This document shows positions 48,000-59,551 of a stretch of 64,000 nucleotides of DNA, in pieces. The position numbers were made by a program, and so were the translations under genes. Location: the NCBI GenBank assembly GCA_028015205.1, contig CM051516.1:50348230-50412229 (forward strand), in the 5' to 3' direction. The stretch is from Mytilisepta virgata (lineage: Eukaryota; Mollusca; Bivalvia; Mytilida; Mytilidae). How positions within the stretch are numbered: the stretch's first letter is position 1; every line of letters begins with the position of its first letter. The notes under the pieces are model-generated. The model was not told where the DNA came from. It did no database searches and saw only the letters and a list, made by a program, of their open reading frames with translations.

Positions 48000-48345
48000 G
48001 AAATTTTAAGGTCGTCATCACGAATTGATTGACCGTTACAGTGTTCCAAGTCCAATATCAAAGATGATTGTTGGACCTGTTTCCACTGTCGTAACATTTC
48101 ATGTACCTCCACCGATTTGTGACTACCACCGGATTGACTTTGTTGCACTTCACGACGGATGTCGTATACGGAGCAGGAACTGCTTACCCTTCCGGAGCAC
48201 CTGAGTTCCCTCCTGGTTTTTATAGGATTTCGTGTTGTTCATTGTTTTTTAGTTTTCAGTGTTTATTTGTTGCGCTTGTGGTTGTTCACTTGTCTTCCCG
48301 GGTTTTTTCTGTCTAATGGATTACTTTTTTGGATTGCTCCTTAAG
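48000..48345 (+). repeat. RT retroelement 3' region fragment
   Basis: GTCGTCATCACGAATTGATT, then ATGTCGTATACGGAGCAGGA, then CTTACCCTTCCGGAGCACC. The last phrase is the reverse complement of the end of the tail repeats. Overlapping small frames here are probably remnants. Confidence 0.55.
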
Positions 48346-48914
48346 TATATTTGCCCTCTTTTAATAGATCATAGTATTAAACTCACAATTACACGATGTG
48401 TGTTGCGAACAACCTGAAACCTTGAGTGTGTGTCATCTTATGACGAATTATGCATTAAACTTTTCACACAAGATATCAAGCAACTACATGTATCAGTGCT
48501 ATCGCAAGCAACTATACAGCAAAAGTTTTTGTCTTACCAAGCACCTATATAAACCAAGTTTCTATTGTTTCACATTCATTTCAATATAGGGAATTAACGA
48601 GGCAACATAGGAAATTCGTACTTAACCTGAAGATTAACTGATCATTTTAGTATTCAAAATAAATATCATTGATAGGAAGGGATAAAGAAATCACGTTTAC
48701 AAAGCGGGTTTGAACGTTTACAAAGCATTTGAAGAAGCCGTGTTGTACCAACAATAGATGATTTCGAAGCATTTTTTACTTGATATGTCTGGTATAATCA
48801 ATAAATATAGGTTTTAACAAGCATGAATGAATAACATCTTATTGTTTTAAATTCTTATCGATTTATTTCATTGAAAAATAATTTTGTAAACATTGAAAAT
48901 AGTCAAAAGCTTAC

Positions 48915-48960
48915 CTTCTCCAAAGCGTTTATCCTTATCTAGCGCTTGACAAAATCGCAA
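48915..48960 (-). CDS. Possible short internal exon, unknown gene
   Basis: LRFCQALDKDKRFGE with acceptor AACATGTGAG and donor GTAAGC. Good splice signals but no homology recognised and no certain partners. Low confidence. Confidence 0.22.
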
Positions 48961-49272
48961 CTCACATGTTGGAAAAAATACTGTACACTTCCGCTCCCAC
49001 ACTGTGTAAACACTCACACCAACTTAGCAAGTTAATTAAGAGGTCTGTCATGTTCGGGGCCATGTTTCGGGAATCTATAGTTAACCTTGGCCCGTGTGGA
49101 AGCGTTTTCTGTCTAGCACGTGTGTCGTAACAAGATTTTGTAGTCATACATGTTGTACTTAACAGATTTCTAGATTTTGAAGGTCTAATTATTTTGTTCA
49201 ATGATAAATGCTTAAGCGTCTATTCTATCTAAGGAATTGATAAACCATAACTTCTAAAAGAAACTTTACCCA

Positions 49273-49383
49273 TTAGCGAACACAAAAGTTTTCCTTGATA
49301 ATGGTTGTTTGCGCATCCTCAACTGAAATTTTCACCGATTCCGGCACCAGATATCTAACTTCCACTTCAGTAAATTGTGCCAT
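49273..49383 (-). CDS. Possible 36-codon ORF, unknown
   Basis: It starts MAQFTEVEVRYLVPESVKIS and ends NFCVR-stop. The composition is protein-like, unlike neighbouring frames, and a GTAAAG follows the stop. It could be a broken or complete small gene, or chance. Confidence 0.22.
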   Translation of the reverse strand: MAQFTEVEVRYLVPESVKISVEDAQTTIIKENFCVR

Positions 49384-50086
49384 ATTTCCTTTTATTTAAT
49401 GATTAAGAAAAAGATTTATGATAATAACATATGTAATTTCAAATATATTAGTTTTTTTTTATTATTATTTAATTTTTTTATGTATTTATATGAATGTATG
49501 CATTACACTTACATATTCATACCTGAAGTCCCAAGAAAATTTATTAAACAATGATCATTCATGAATTCAATTTGAATTTTATTTTTAATCGGAAAATCAT
49601 TTCAGAGTAATTCAACAATTTGGGGAATATTGTTATTATTTATTGATAACGAGGCTTTATCCCTCGTTATGTCGAATTACAATTCTATTTTTGTATTTCC
49701 TACTTTTTTTTATAAAAAAAAACTGTATTATACAAAATGTCTATTTTTGAAAAAAGTCAAATTTTTTATTTATTCAAGTGTAAGTTTCTGTAGGTTTGGT
49801 ATCTCTTTTTAATGCCTTAAAATTGGCAGTGTATAATATCAGAGGGAATCAAAAATATTTGGTAGATATTTCTGCTGACAAAGAACATTTGAATTCAAAT
49901 CTACAAATGTAATGATTTTAGCTTTCCAATTGTGAACTTCCCCTTTCTGAATAGTAAAATACCAACGTCTCCTGATTATGGCGTTTACATTTACAGTTAA
50001 TTCTTGACTGTCGTACATGTTATTTGTACGTTGACTTTCTTGACGGAACGAAATTACTGTCACATAGATTTTTGAGACAGAGCTAT
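49384..50086. other. AT-rich noncoding stretch
   Basis: Nothing recognised. Confidence 0.45.
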
Positions 50087-50738
50087 GTTCAGACTCAGTC
50101 AATATCATCACTCTAAAAATTTTACTATCGTCATCTCGAATTGATTGGCAGATGCAACATTAGAGCTGTCTCATAGTAGTTTAGAATTGATTTTGCCCTC
50201 AGTCGAATTTTCTTCAGGTTGGATTACACACTTAGGGAGCAACCATTTGATTTCTATGTGGGGGGGGGGGGGGGGGGGGGGGGTTGGGCTAGGATCAAAT
50301 TTGAAATAAACAGAGAGGGATCACTGTATCCAGTTTTGGCGTTTTTTTTTGGTGGGGGATTACATTATAGGTGCTTCGGTTGTAGTGCTATGTTATTTAA
50401 TTAAAATTCCTGATTCTTTTGTTGTGTTTTTACCCCTGTAATTCAAATGAAGTTCGGGGACATTTTGTATTCGGTCCGTCTGTCCGTCCGTTACTACGGA
50501 AAACCTTGTCTCCAGAACTCCTCGTTCATTTTTAACTTCATGCATTTAATTTCTATAAAGTATTGTTCAGACTCAGTCAATATCAACACTATTTTACTGT
50601 CGTCATCGCGAATTGATTGTCCGATGCAACATTAGAGGCTGTCTCATGGTAGTTTAGAATTGATTTTGCATTCAGCCGAATTTTCCTCAGGTTGGATTAC
50701 ACACTGAAGGAGCAACCATTTGATTTTTCTATATGATA
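50087..50738. repeat. Pair of 170-bp direct repeats
   Basis: 50087-50256 and 50565-50738 match (GTTCAGACTCAGTCAATATC; GAGCAACCATTTGATTT). GAGCAACCATTTGATTTTTA also occurs at 42356. A further local duplication links 50745-50820 and 50910-50995 (CATACAA.CCAAATTTT). Confidence 0.8.
50260..50284 (+). repeat. Poly-G tract
   Basis: About 24 G in a row after GTG. Length is unreliable in assemblies. Confidence 0.85.
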
Positions 50739-51724
50739 TCTGTAGTTTGCTTTTTATTACAAAAGCTCATACAACCAAATTTTGAAATATTGTTAGACTA
50801 TGTATGAGACTCAGAACCCTATTGATTTTGATGTCAAATCAGCAGTATAATTTTGGGGGAAAACTTCATTTAAACTCAGAAATCACAGAGTTTGAGAATT
50901 GAGGTTTCCGGATGATATTTTTAATTTGCATTTTTTATTGCAAGAGGCCATACAAACCAAATTTTAAAATGTTTTGAAACTATATGAGACTCATACCAGG
51001 CGCTACCCAAGGGCGAGTATGTCCCGCTCCTTCAACGGTACCCATCACATTTCAAGTTGTGTGATTTACTTATTATGTTATAGTTGCACCCTCATTAACT
51101 ATATTGATTTTTTAAAGTTTGATTGCATGATAGAATATTACAGAAGACTGCGAACCTTTAATGTTACAGAAATTTTCCTACCAACTATATACTGTATACA
51201 GTTCTGCAAACCGCGGATAAATTTGGCTCCGCGGTAAGAAATGTCTATTTTATCCATTACAAACATGACAAACTGATATGTAATCCGCGGATTTTCCAAG
51301 TTAACTTAGATCAGTCAAGAAGGACAGCTCTGGTCAATTTAAGAATTAGAGCCGTCCTGGTCCACGACTGTTTTTGCGACGATATCGCTACAGTTCATCA
51401 ATTGTTATTATAGTATTAATGAAGGGGTGTTTTTATGCTTATTACAAACTTTCATCAGTTGTAACTTGTTATAAAATGTTTGTGCCGTAAGAGTTATTCT
51501 ACATCACATTTGCTCGTTGCTACTAGTTTATGTAATGAAGGATGTGGGATAGAAGAGAAATAGAATTTATTTTTTAACTACATGTACGTCTGATGAAGTA
51601 TCAAATAGAAAAGTAAACATGTTTCACAGCTTCATTGTACCATATGATCTTAACAATAGAAACTAACAAATGGGATAAGTTTATTGAATAATAGAATTAC
51701 TGAAAATTGTCAGTCTCAAAATTT

Positions 51725-52013
51725 CAGGTAGGAAATGCACTGTCTGTTGACAATGCAGTAGAGTGCTTGCATTGCGAAATAGCAATCAACGTGTATCTAC
51801 TACAATGGGGGGACACTTAACATAAATTAACATATTAACATTGGGAAGAGTAAATGTTAATATGTTAATTTATGTTAAGTGTCCCCCCGCCCCCCCCCCC
51901 CCCCCCCCCCCCCCCACCCCCCCCGATCAATATTATAGTAGATACACGTTGATTGCCATTTCGCAATGCAAGCACTCTACTGGATTGTCAACAGACAGTA
52001 CATTTCTTACCTG
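51725..52013. mobile_element. 289-bp near-perfect nested foldback
   Basis: The outer arms 51725-51806 and 51932-52013 are inverted repeats of about 82 bp (CAGGTAGGAAATGCACTGTC at the left end). Inner arms 51807-51842 and 51853-51888 pair over 36 bp (GGACACTTAACATAAATTAA). A C-run of about 40 separates inner and outer right arms. No ORF. A young MITE-like element or a hairpin-RNA locus are both possible. Confidence 0.88.
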
Positions 52014-52410
52014 TCGTCTGCTAATTTAACTTCAATTAATTTCCGGGGTGAAAAAAGGCAAAGATACAGTCTTTTTAACAAATTCCGGCTGACTAGAAAT
52101 TCTTTATAGTCAATGGCATAAAACAGAATTCTGCGATCAGCACATTCAAAAACCAAAAATTCCATGCGACAAAATCCTCAGAAATGTGTAGCCATCTTTA
52201 ATTTTCTGATTTCATAATAGCCTTGTTTTTTCATAATCGGCCCTGTAATAATGCCCTGTTTTGTCGTAATGGCCCTGTTAGGAAATTTGTAATACACATG
52301 CATTTTAGCTATAATTATACATAGTTGGTTAATAAATCATCATTATACAACCCATCATCGGAGGCTATCCATTTTTTTATAATTACTTACTCAAGAATAA
52401 AAGATCTCGA

Positions 52411-52630
52411 GCAAAAAATAATAATAATAATAAAATTAAAATTAAAAAAATAAAATAAAATAAAATAAAATTACAATTAAAAAAATAATAATAACAAAAT
52501 TAACATTTAAAAAAATTAAATTAAAATTTTTTAAAAAATTTAAAAAAATAAAATAAAACAAATAAAATAAATATTTAAAACAAAAATAAATTTAAAACAA
52601 AAATAAATTTAAAACAAAAACAAAAACAAA
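52411..52630. repeat. A-rich low-complexity tract
   Basis: AATAA/AAATAAAATT runs of about 220 bases with no other content. Confidence 0.9.
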
Positions 52631-52742
52631 AGAACTGCTCGAAGTTAACTTGGCGAGAGGTTATGTCTGCACCTAACTGTCTATCTAATGTTGTACGACT
52701 TTACCCCCAACAGAGCTATTGAAACACACGAGTACTTTAACG

Positions 52743-52868
52743 GGTACACTTTTTATGAATAGAATAGCTCGTGCGTTAACATCCTATAAGTAGGTCAAAG
52801 GTATTTTAATACTTTGACCTACTAGTAGGATGCGACTGAAGAGCGATTCTATTCATAAAAAGTATCCG
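52743..52868. mobile_element. 126-bp foldback element
   Basis: Arms of about 59 bp: ACTTTTTATGAATAGAATAG against CTATTCATAAAAAGTATCC, and AAGTAGGTCAAAG against CTTTGACCTACTAG. Loop TTTTAA region. Confidence 0.85.
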
Positions 52869-53068
52869 CCTAACAGCCGTTTATCAAGTACTGTTTTTCT
52901 ACAGCTCTTCTTGAAATAGGAATTTTGTCTAAATCAAATTGGGAAAGCGCAAAATCCGTTTCAACATAAAAAAAAACTGTCGTGTAACATTTAAGAAAGT
53001 GGCCAACGTGTTCTAAGACGAAAAGAAATAGATAAATATTCCGTGATTATAGTTTTAAGGAGACTTAC

Positions 53069-53194
53069 GACTTCTTTTTTCCTCCTGTATCCATTTCCTG
53101 GCACGTGGTCAATTTTTGTACCCCGAAAAGTCCGTTGCTGAGCACGTTTAGTCAGGAAACGCAGAAAAAAAACCCCAGAAAAGTCCGCTACCAT
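53069..53194 (-). CDS. Possible first coding exon, unknown gene
   Basis: A 42-codon frame from ATG 53194 containing RTFRGTKIDHVPGNGYRRKK ends at a strong donor GTAAGT, phase 0. No homolog recognised. It could join 48915-48960 (phase 0 start), but this is a guess. Confidence 0.25.
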
Positions 53195-53879
53195 TCCGCT
53201 GCCTTAAGAATAGAATTGATTTATATTCCGACGAACTAGTGAGGAAGAATATAATGAGTGAAAATGATGATGCATTACATTTTGGTACATTCTTTTGTTA
53301 CATTTGTATTTCAGTATTCAACTTTGTTTCTATTAATCTGTTATGACTTACGTTACGCATTTTGATTATATCACTAGTAAAATGAACGCGCTCGCAAATG
53401 TAATAATTATAGATTATTATATGGCATTTTCCATATCGGCCATGGTATCATCCCGAGACTCCCATATCGGACTGAATGGAAAAAAAACAAACAAACAAAA
53501 ATAAGAACAAAAATATTTGAGGGCTAATATGGAGATCTCATGAGGGTCGATTTGGGTTATACAGTCTTAAGACAAAAACTAAGCTTAATCATGTTAATTC
53601 AAATTTAATACGATTTGAGAAATATACTTTAGAAACATAAAGAAGGTAAATTTTCACAAAGTAATGAACGTTTGTTTTAAAATAGTCATCTTTGTATTAA
53701 ATCTAATTCTTATCACCATATTATTAATATTAGTATTATAGTAATATTATTTATTGACGCATTAGCCACCAAAGAGTACTTTGGCAAATTCGAAGGTAAT
53801 ATGATGTTCTCCTTGTTCCCATGGTCTTGTTTATTACTGATATTCATGACATTTTCATTAACATGAGTTTCACTTATCA

Positions 53880-55495
53880 TATGATTGACATTCTCGAGAA
53901 ATTATCTATTTGCCTAGTAATATCTTCAAATTCAAGAGTAGAAAGTTCCACATCCCCAGCTGCATCTTTTTCAAATGTTGAAGTAAAAGCCCCAGTAGTA
54001 CTACTAGCACTAGACGATTTAATAACTGAATCCTTAGTGTCAGATCCAATGTCACTTAAAATGTTTGACGTTTGCTGCTGTTGCTTTAATGAAGCGGATC
54101 ATTAGTTGATTGGACGTTTCGGTGTCCAGTCAATTGCATTATTGTAGTTGGTTCCACATCAGAGTGTAAGAATAAAGTGACGGTGGTCTTCCTGGCACTG
54201 GATTCACTTTGCGACCCTCAAGACCCGCTTTTTCGGCCATTCTCCGTACTGTTTCCTAGTGTATTTTTCCCCATCGGTTGCTGAGAAAACCATATCTTTC
54301 TAATTTCTGTGTCTTTTACGCGTAATACACTTAGATTAAATCTACACCCTGGAGTTAGCAAATCTGAAGGTCTCTTTCGGATATACTCCTTGAATACCTT
54401 TACGGGACAATAGGGATCATCTGAAAAGTAAAAAAAAAGCGTCACATTTTTTGTTCGGAGAAGGATTCTTTTTGCATATTAATAAAAAACTTCAATTTCT
54501 TAAAATTATTTTTACATGTGTGAAATTTATATACATTTTGTGCTGTTTTTTTTTCATTTCCCCATATTTATTTTCTTCATTTGATTGGTTTCTGTATGGA
54601 TTTGTGTAGGTTTACTTGCATTTTCAATATTTTCGACTTCAATCACTACTGATGAGAATTTATTGTTCGAAATGTGCATACCTAGTGTATCAAAACTAGT
54701 ATCTGTTTGATACATGTATCCTTAAAATAAACTTTTTTTCTTACCAGGTGTGGCAAACATCTTAGGTGGAAAAGGTCTGTTGTCTCCTTGCCTGTCCTTT
54801 TCTAGTTTTGGTCTCCCTCTTGTTATATTCAAGAAATTGTACACCAGAGGAGGTGGCCTTTAACTCCACATCCCGAAATAACGTCTGAATACTCCTGTCG
54901 GCTACGCATTCCAAAATGCAGGGTGTTATTCATCCAGACTGTTATAATCAATGCATCTGGATAAGCAGAAAATGAAATGATAAACGTTCCAAATTATCCT
55001 TACACTTATACATATGGTATGTTGTTTATTTCATTAGACTTAGTATTTTATCACAGGTAAAATTCTAAAAATAAGACATTTATTTTCTGAAAACTCAAAA
55101 AGACTCCAGGTACAATCATTTTTTTTAATAAGTTACTGTACTTACGGACTCCTAGAAGTCCCTTGCTGTATAATATGTCAATCTCATCAACGGTGAATGG
55201 ATCAGCTTTTCTTTTTTTTTATTTCCTACTCCTAGACCTTTTGATTTTAGTTGTTTCCTCTTTGCCTGAAGCACGTCGTGTGAGTGTGCAAATTCCTTGT
55301 CCTTGAGGACGTTGACATTAGATTTTTCACTGAGATATCTGCTAATTGACGACTGAATACATTTGAGGGTGTCCAGTTCATATTCCTCTTGCTTTTGGTT
55401 ACGAACGGATAGGAAATATCTACCCAGGTAGTTGTCCAAATCGGCTGGTGTAATTTCTTCAATTGAACGGAACTCATCCACGCTATTCAACCATC
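53880..55495 (-). pseudogene. Decayed KIAA1958-like / Crypton-type tyrosine recombinase gene
   Basis: Minus-strand blocks in order. 55490-55152 (SIEEITPADLDNYLGRYF, LQAKRKQLKSKG) shifts frame in an A-run near 55215 and continues KADPFTVDEIDILYSKGLLG to a donor GTAAGT. Block 54945-54750 (NNTLHFGMRSRQEY, ATSSGVQFLEYNKRETKTR, PFPPKMFATP) has two frameshifts. Block 54437-54090 (DDPYCPVKVFKEYIRKRPSD, QQPMGKNTLG, MAEKAGLEGRK, MQLTGHRNVQS) has further shifts and stops. The tyrosine expected after GH..VQS is lost. A GT-AG intron is preserved between FATP and DDPYCPV. This family includes Crypton-derived host genes such as KIAA1958, so either a host gene duplicate or a transposon remnant is possible. 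Confidence 0.8.
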
Positions 55496-55499
55496 TAGT

Positions 55500-56545
55500 A
55501 AATATTGTAGCGAGTCAGGGGGAGACTAAACTCCAAGGATAATTTCAAATGATAAGCCAAATGAAACCCTGAGTCCAAGATAACCAAGAAACGACTTCGG
55601 TTTGACCAAAATCTAAGCTTAATGAACTGAAAACTGAGACACGGGGAATGGAATGACTGTATGCAGGGTTATGAGTCAAAATATCAACAAGATATTTGAG
55701 TTTCCATATTTTATTATATTTTGATATTTCCAATAATCAGTATAAAAATTTCTGTAATATATTTTATACAACTAAGCCCAGTCCACTGTATTAATTATTT
55801 AGAAAGAGAATGGAAACTTCTATATTTTTAAAATATCAACAATTAATTAAATTCTCAAACAACCAATTCTAAAACTCTTAAAAATATTTCAGAGATTAGT
55901 ACACTATGTACAACATATATATATATTTCAAAAATCAGGTTGTGACCAGAATTGTCAGTAATACATGTACCGGTATCCTTTATGGTACATGCACAAAAAA
56001 GGTAAAAATTTGGAACTATAAATATATCTCTATCCTTTAGAGATATAGACTTTAATATTTAGTAAATTGTGACTGATATGGTTGTTAATTGCATTGGGGC
56101 TGAGTCTTGCTACTTATTTAATTAAAGTGTAAAAGTTTAAATCCTAATACAATGCCTATTTTTTGGAATTTCTGCAAAATTTGTCAGAATCCTTTTCCGA
56201 GAAGTAAATTTTAAAGCTGAATCCTTTTCAGGTTTTAGTTTAAAAGTGTAATAAATATGTTATTTAAAATTATAATTCTGAGAAATTGTCTAAATTCTTT
56301 TCTGACAAGTGATTTAATAGCCGAATCCTTTTCAGCTATTCCACCTTGAGGTGTAAAAAAATATGTTATTTTAATTACTGAAAGGCCCTAGCGGAGGAAA
56401 CACAAAATTGTAAACAGAAAACAAGTGTGTTTACCCGCTGGCAAAATTGACAAAGTTCGCCGATAAAACAGACTGACAACTATGAAAAACTATATGAATA
56501 GTTTAGAAACAACATATGAAATCAAAAGGAGCTGACGAGTGCATA
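55500..56545. other. AT-rich noncoding stretch
   Basis: No coding block. CCGAATCCTTTTCAG-like phrases repeat near 56190-56345, suggesting a short local duplication. Confidence 0.5.
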
Positions 56546-56556
56546 TGTCATTACGT

Positions 56557-56823
56557 TGTTTGTTTGTTTAGTTGGGGTTTAACGCCGTTTTCAGCACATT
56601 TTGGCCATTTCGCGGCGGCCAGTTTTTATTGGTGGAGGAAGCCGGAGTACCCGGAGAGAACCACCGACCTTCGGTAGGAAAATTGGCAATCCTTGTCAAT
56701 TAAGATCGGAGTCGAACACACCCCGCCACAGGTGAGATTCGAACTCACAACCCCAGCGTTGACAGGCTAGTGATCAGTAGTAGTCATGACGAACTACCTA
56801 GACCACTCGGCCACCGAGGCCCC
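56557..56823 (-). mobile_element. tRNA-derived SINE, full length
   Basis: Same family as 24340-24608, reversed: tRNA head at the right end, GTTTGTTTGTTTAG tail at the left. An 11-base target duplication, TGTCATTACGT, stands at 56546-56556 and 56824-56834. Confidence 0.92.
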
Positions 56824-56834
56824 TGTCATTACGT

Positions 56835-57740
56835 AAAAACTTATTTAATTGAAAATGAACGAGTTACTCGACAGGTTACGACCAATAGTCAATACGCATG
56901 TGCAGAACGTTACTACAAAATATATTGGGAGGTGCCCGAAATAATTACAAAGATTGTTTGCAGAGCAACTTCGATAAAAAAAAACAGTGATTTCTACAGT
57001 GGACTGGCAACAAACAGTATTGAATATTTTACTATATACATGTATCAAATATATTCATAATCCTACAATGATCTACAATAATACAACGTTACAACGTTTT
57101 AACGCCAATTTAAAAGTGATCAGTACGTGAAAGTAAAAATATTGTGAAGATATTTGAAGCGAAACAGCAGATGACAGTACATGCAGAATTTTCAAGAAAA
57201 GGATGTTTTCTGTCAATCTGTAAAAATAACCAGTGAAGTAATAAAAATGTGAAGTATGTTTCTATCAATATTAAACAAATTCAGAATTCACTGAATAATA
57301 TTTGTGAAATCTGCCAACAATAATTGTAATGAGAAAAATGTCATTGATTTTTTAGCTCGATTAATAAAAGAAATAAATATATGAGTTATTCTGATTTCAT
57401 TTGATCTTAGTGCAGTAAATGAGACAGGAAAAATGTTTTAAAAAATGCTTATAATTGGTATGTGCTGTTATACTCTGTCACACACAAGAAAAAGAATACT
57501 ACAAGTCACCATATACTATGAAATAACTATAATGTGATGCACAAATAAAAAAAAATATAGACATCATTTGCATACACTAAGTTTACTCTTTACAATATCT
57601 TACAGTCACTGATAGTTCTTCTCCTTGTATTCGGATATTTCATATCATCCACAAACGTATGAGTGTCATTTTTCAGTCACTTCTCGAAACCGGACACCCT
57701 CCCCAAGCTCTGCCATGTTTTGGTTTGCAGACGACCGGAA
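56835..57740. other. AT-rich noncoding stretch
   Basis: The open frames here lack family resemblance. Nothing recognised. Confidence 0.5.
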
Positions 57741-57776
57741 GTGCGTAAAATTTGAGGGCCGATATGGGGAGCGCGT

Positions 57777-57820
57777 GAGGGCTGATATGGTTTTTACATA
57801 GAAAATCCATATCAGCCCTC
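57777..57820. repeat. Hairpin of a dispersed ATATCAG family
   Basis: GAGGGCTGATATGG and CCATATCAGCCCTC pair across a 16-base loop. Related phrases occur at 1700-1715, 53430-53540 and 57755-57840. Confidence 0.75.
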
Positions 57821-57829
57821 ATATCAGAC

Positions 57830-58650
57830 CAGGGCTCTGATATGAGGCGTGGAAGCATTGTCATATCAGACTTACAATTATGGACATATCATTTCTAAGT
57901 ATGTGATAAAAGTTAATTTCATATTTCACGTAAATGACTAGCTTTACAATGTAAGATAAAAATGTAAGATAGTCTTCCAAATGGGTCCTATATTTAACAG
58001 TTGATCTGTTATGTAATGTGACCTCTCCAATACATATATCTCCTTTAAAACTTTTTGATTAGGATTACCTCTTTTTATTACTTTCATCACTAGAAGTTTG
58101 ACCCGGTCTTGCCTAGTATACACAGTTTTTTTCTATACCTTGGCATTGTTTTTCCTGATTACAAGCATTTGATTTTCACATTTGCAATGTGACGGTGCCA
58201 CAAACTATGGAAGGAATTGACAAGCTGAAGTCACTCCCGTTAAAAGCCTTTTAGTTCTGTTCTTTCGCTGCTCTCAAAACAAGTTTATTTTGTTGCTTGT
58301 TTCGCTGTAAGAAAGTTTTCTTCCCATTTATACATGTAGTTTGTTAAATTGATTTATAGAAAATGCTTTAAATATCCTACAATTCAATAGCTACTAGGTG
58401 GTCCCTGTTTCATAATTATCCCCAAAAGATTATATTTTACCTAATATGAGGAAAGATTGGCTAACAAAATAAAAAAAATGATATTTGACTAATATAGCCG
58501 ACTAGTGTATATTAGAAAGATAAAAGATAAAATTTTGTAAGTGTCTGTTGACTATCATTTCTTAGTGTTTATAATCTTGAATTCGTACCAGATGTTTATT
58601 GACTGACTTTGATAAATTTGTTTAACATTTTCGTGACTAGGTCAGTTTCT
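57830..58650. other. AT-rich noncoding stretch
   Basis: Nothing recognised. Confidence 0.5.
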
Positions 58651-58661
58651 CAGTAACTATA

Positions 58662-58827
58662 TTTGTTTGTTTAGTTGGGGTTTAACGCCTTTTTCAGCAC
58701 ATTTTGGCCATTTCGCGGCGGCCAGTTTTTGTTGGTGGAGGAAGCCGGAGTACCAGGAGAGAACCACCGACCTTCGGTAGGAAAATTGGCAATCCTTGTC
58801 AATTAAGATCGGAGTCGAACACACCTT
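58662..58827 (-). mobile_element. 5'-truncated SINE
   Basis: It keeps the tail and body but ends before the tRNA head. A 10-base target duplication, AGTAACTATA (58652-58661 and 58828-58837), shows that it inserted in truncated form, as in target-primed reverse transcription. Confidence 0.9.
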
Positions 58828-58865
58828 AGTAACTATAAGAGATATGTATGGCAAGCCGTTTTACT

Positions 58866-58985
58866 ATTCATTCTAACTTAAAGATATCTCATATAATATA
58901 TAAGATATCTTTTATAATCTAGTTTTTATAAGATATCTTCTAAAGTTTATAAGATATCCTATAGATATATAAGATATCTCATAAT
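58866..58985. repeat. AAGATATCTT satellite block
   Basis: About six AAGATATCT-type units at 20-25 bp spacing, ending where ORF module B begins. Confidence 0.85.
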
Positions 58986-59236
58986 AACAATCCAAAGATA
59001 CTAATATTAGATATAGTAAATTTATACTATGCTGTATACGACGCATTTCAAGGAGTTACCTCTCATCAGCAGCATTAAAACCGAAACATTTGGAAGACCA
59101 AAAACCAAACTTGTATTGAACAAGAAGTACTCAACCAAAAATACCGAACTAGGAAGCCAAATTTCAACTAAGGAGATCTACCATGTGCAATACAAGGAAT
59201 GAACCCTTAGTATTTCTATTATTTTTTAATTTTGCT
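58986..59236 (+). repeat. 57-codon ORF module, copy B
   Basis: The ORF at 59029-59202 encodes the same 57-residue pattern as copy A (MLYTTHFKELPLISSIKTET; VQYKE end). It starts right at the edge of the satellite. Confidence 0.65.
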
Positions 59237-59362
59237 AAATACTGGTAATTTATGTAACAAATCAATGAATAATCATGTCAGACAAGTCTGACGACTGGGT
59301 TGGCGAATACCCTCGGGGACCTAGGGTCCACCAGCAGAGGCATCATCCCAGGAGTTTCAAAA

Positions 59363-59541
59363 TAACAATCCAAAGATACTAATATTAGATATAGTAAATT
59401 TATATTATGCTGTATACGACGCATTTCAAGGAGTTACCTCTCATCAGCAGCATTAAAACCGAAACATTTGGAAGACCAAAAACCAAACTTGTATTGAACA
59501 AGAAGTACTCAACCAAAAATACCGAACTAGGAAGCCAAATA
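59363..59541 (+). repeat. 57-codon ORF module, copy C, truncated
   Basis: Nearly identical to copy B up to GAACTAGGAAGCCAAAT, then breaks off and enters satellite. The open frame from 59407 therefore has a chimeric end. Confidence 0.7.
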
Positions 59542-59551
59542 AAGTATGTAA

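Noticed and set aside
53821..54105. 94-codon plus frame
   Set aside because: Antisense shadow of the decayed KIAA1958-like C-terminal region.
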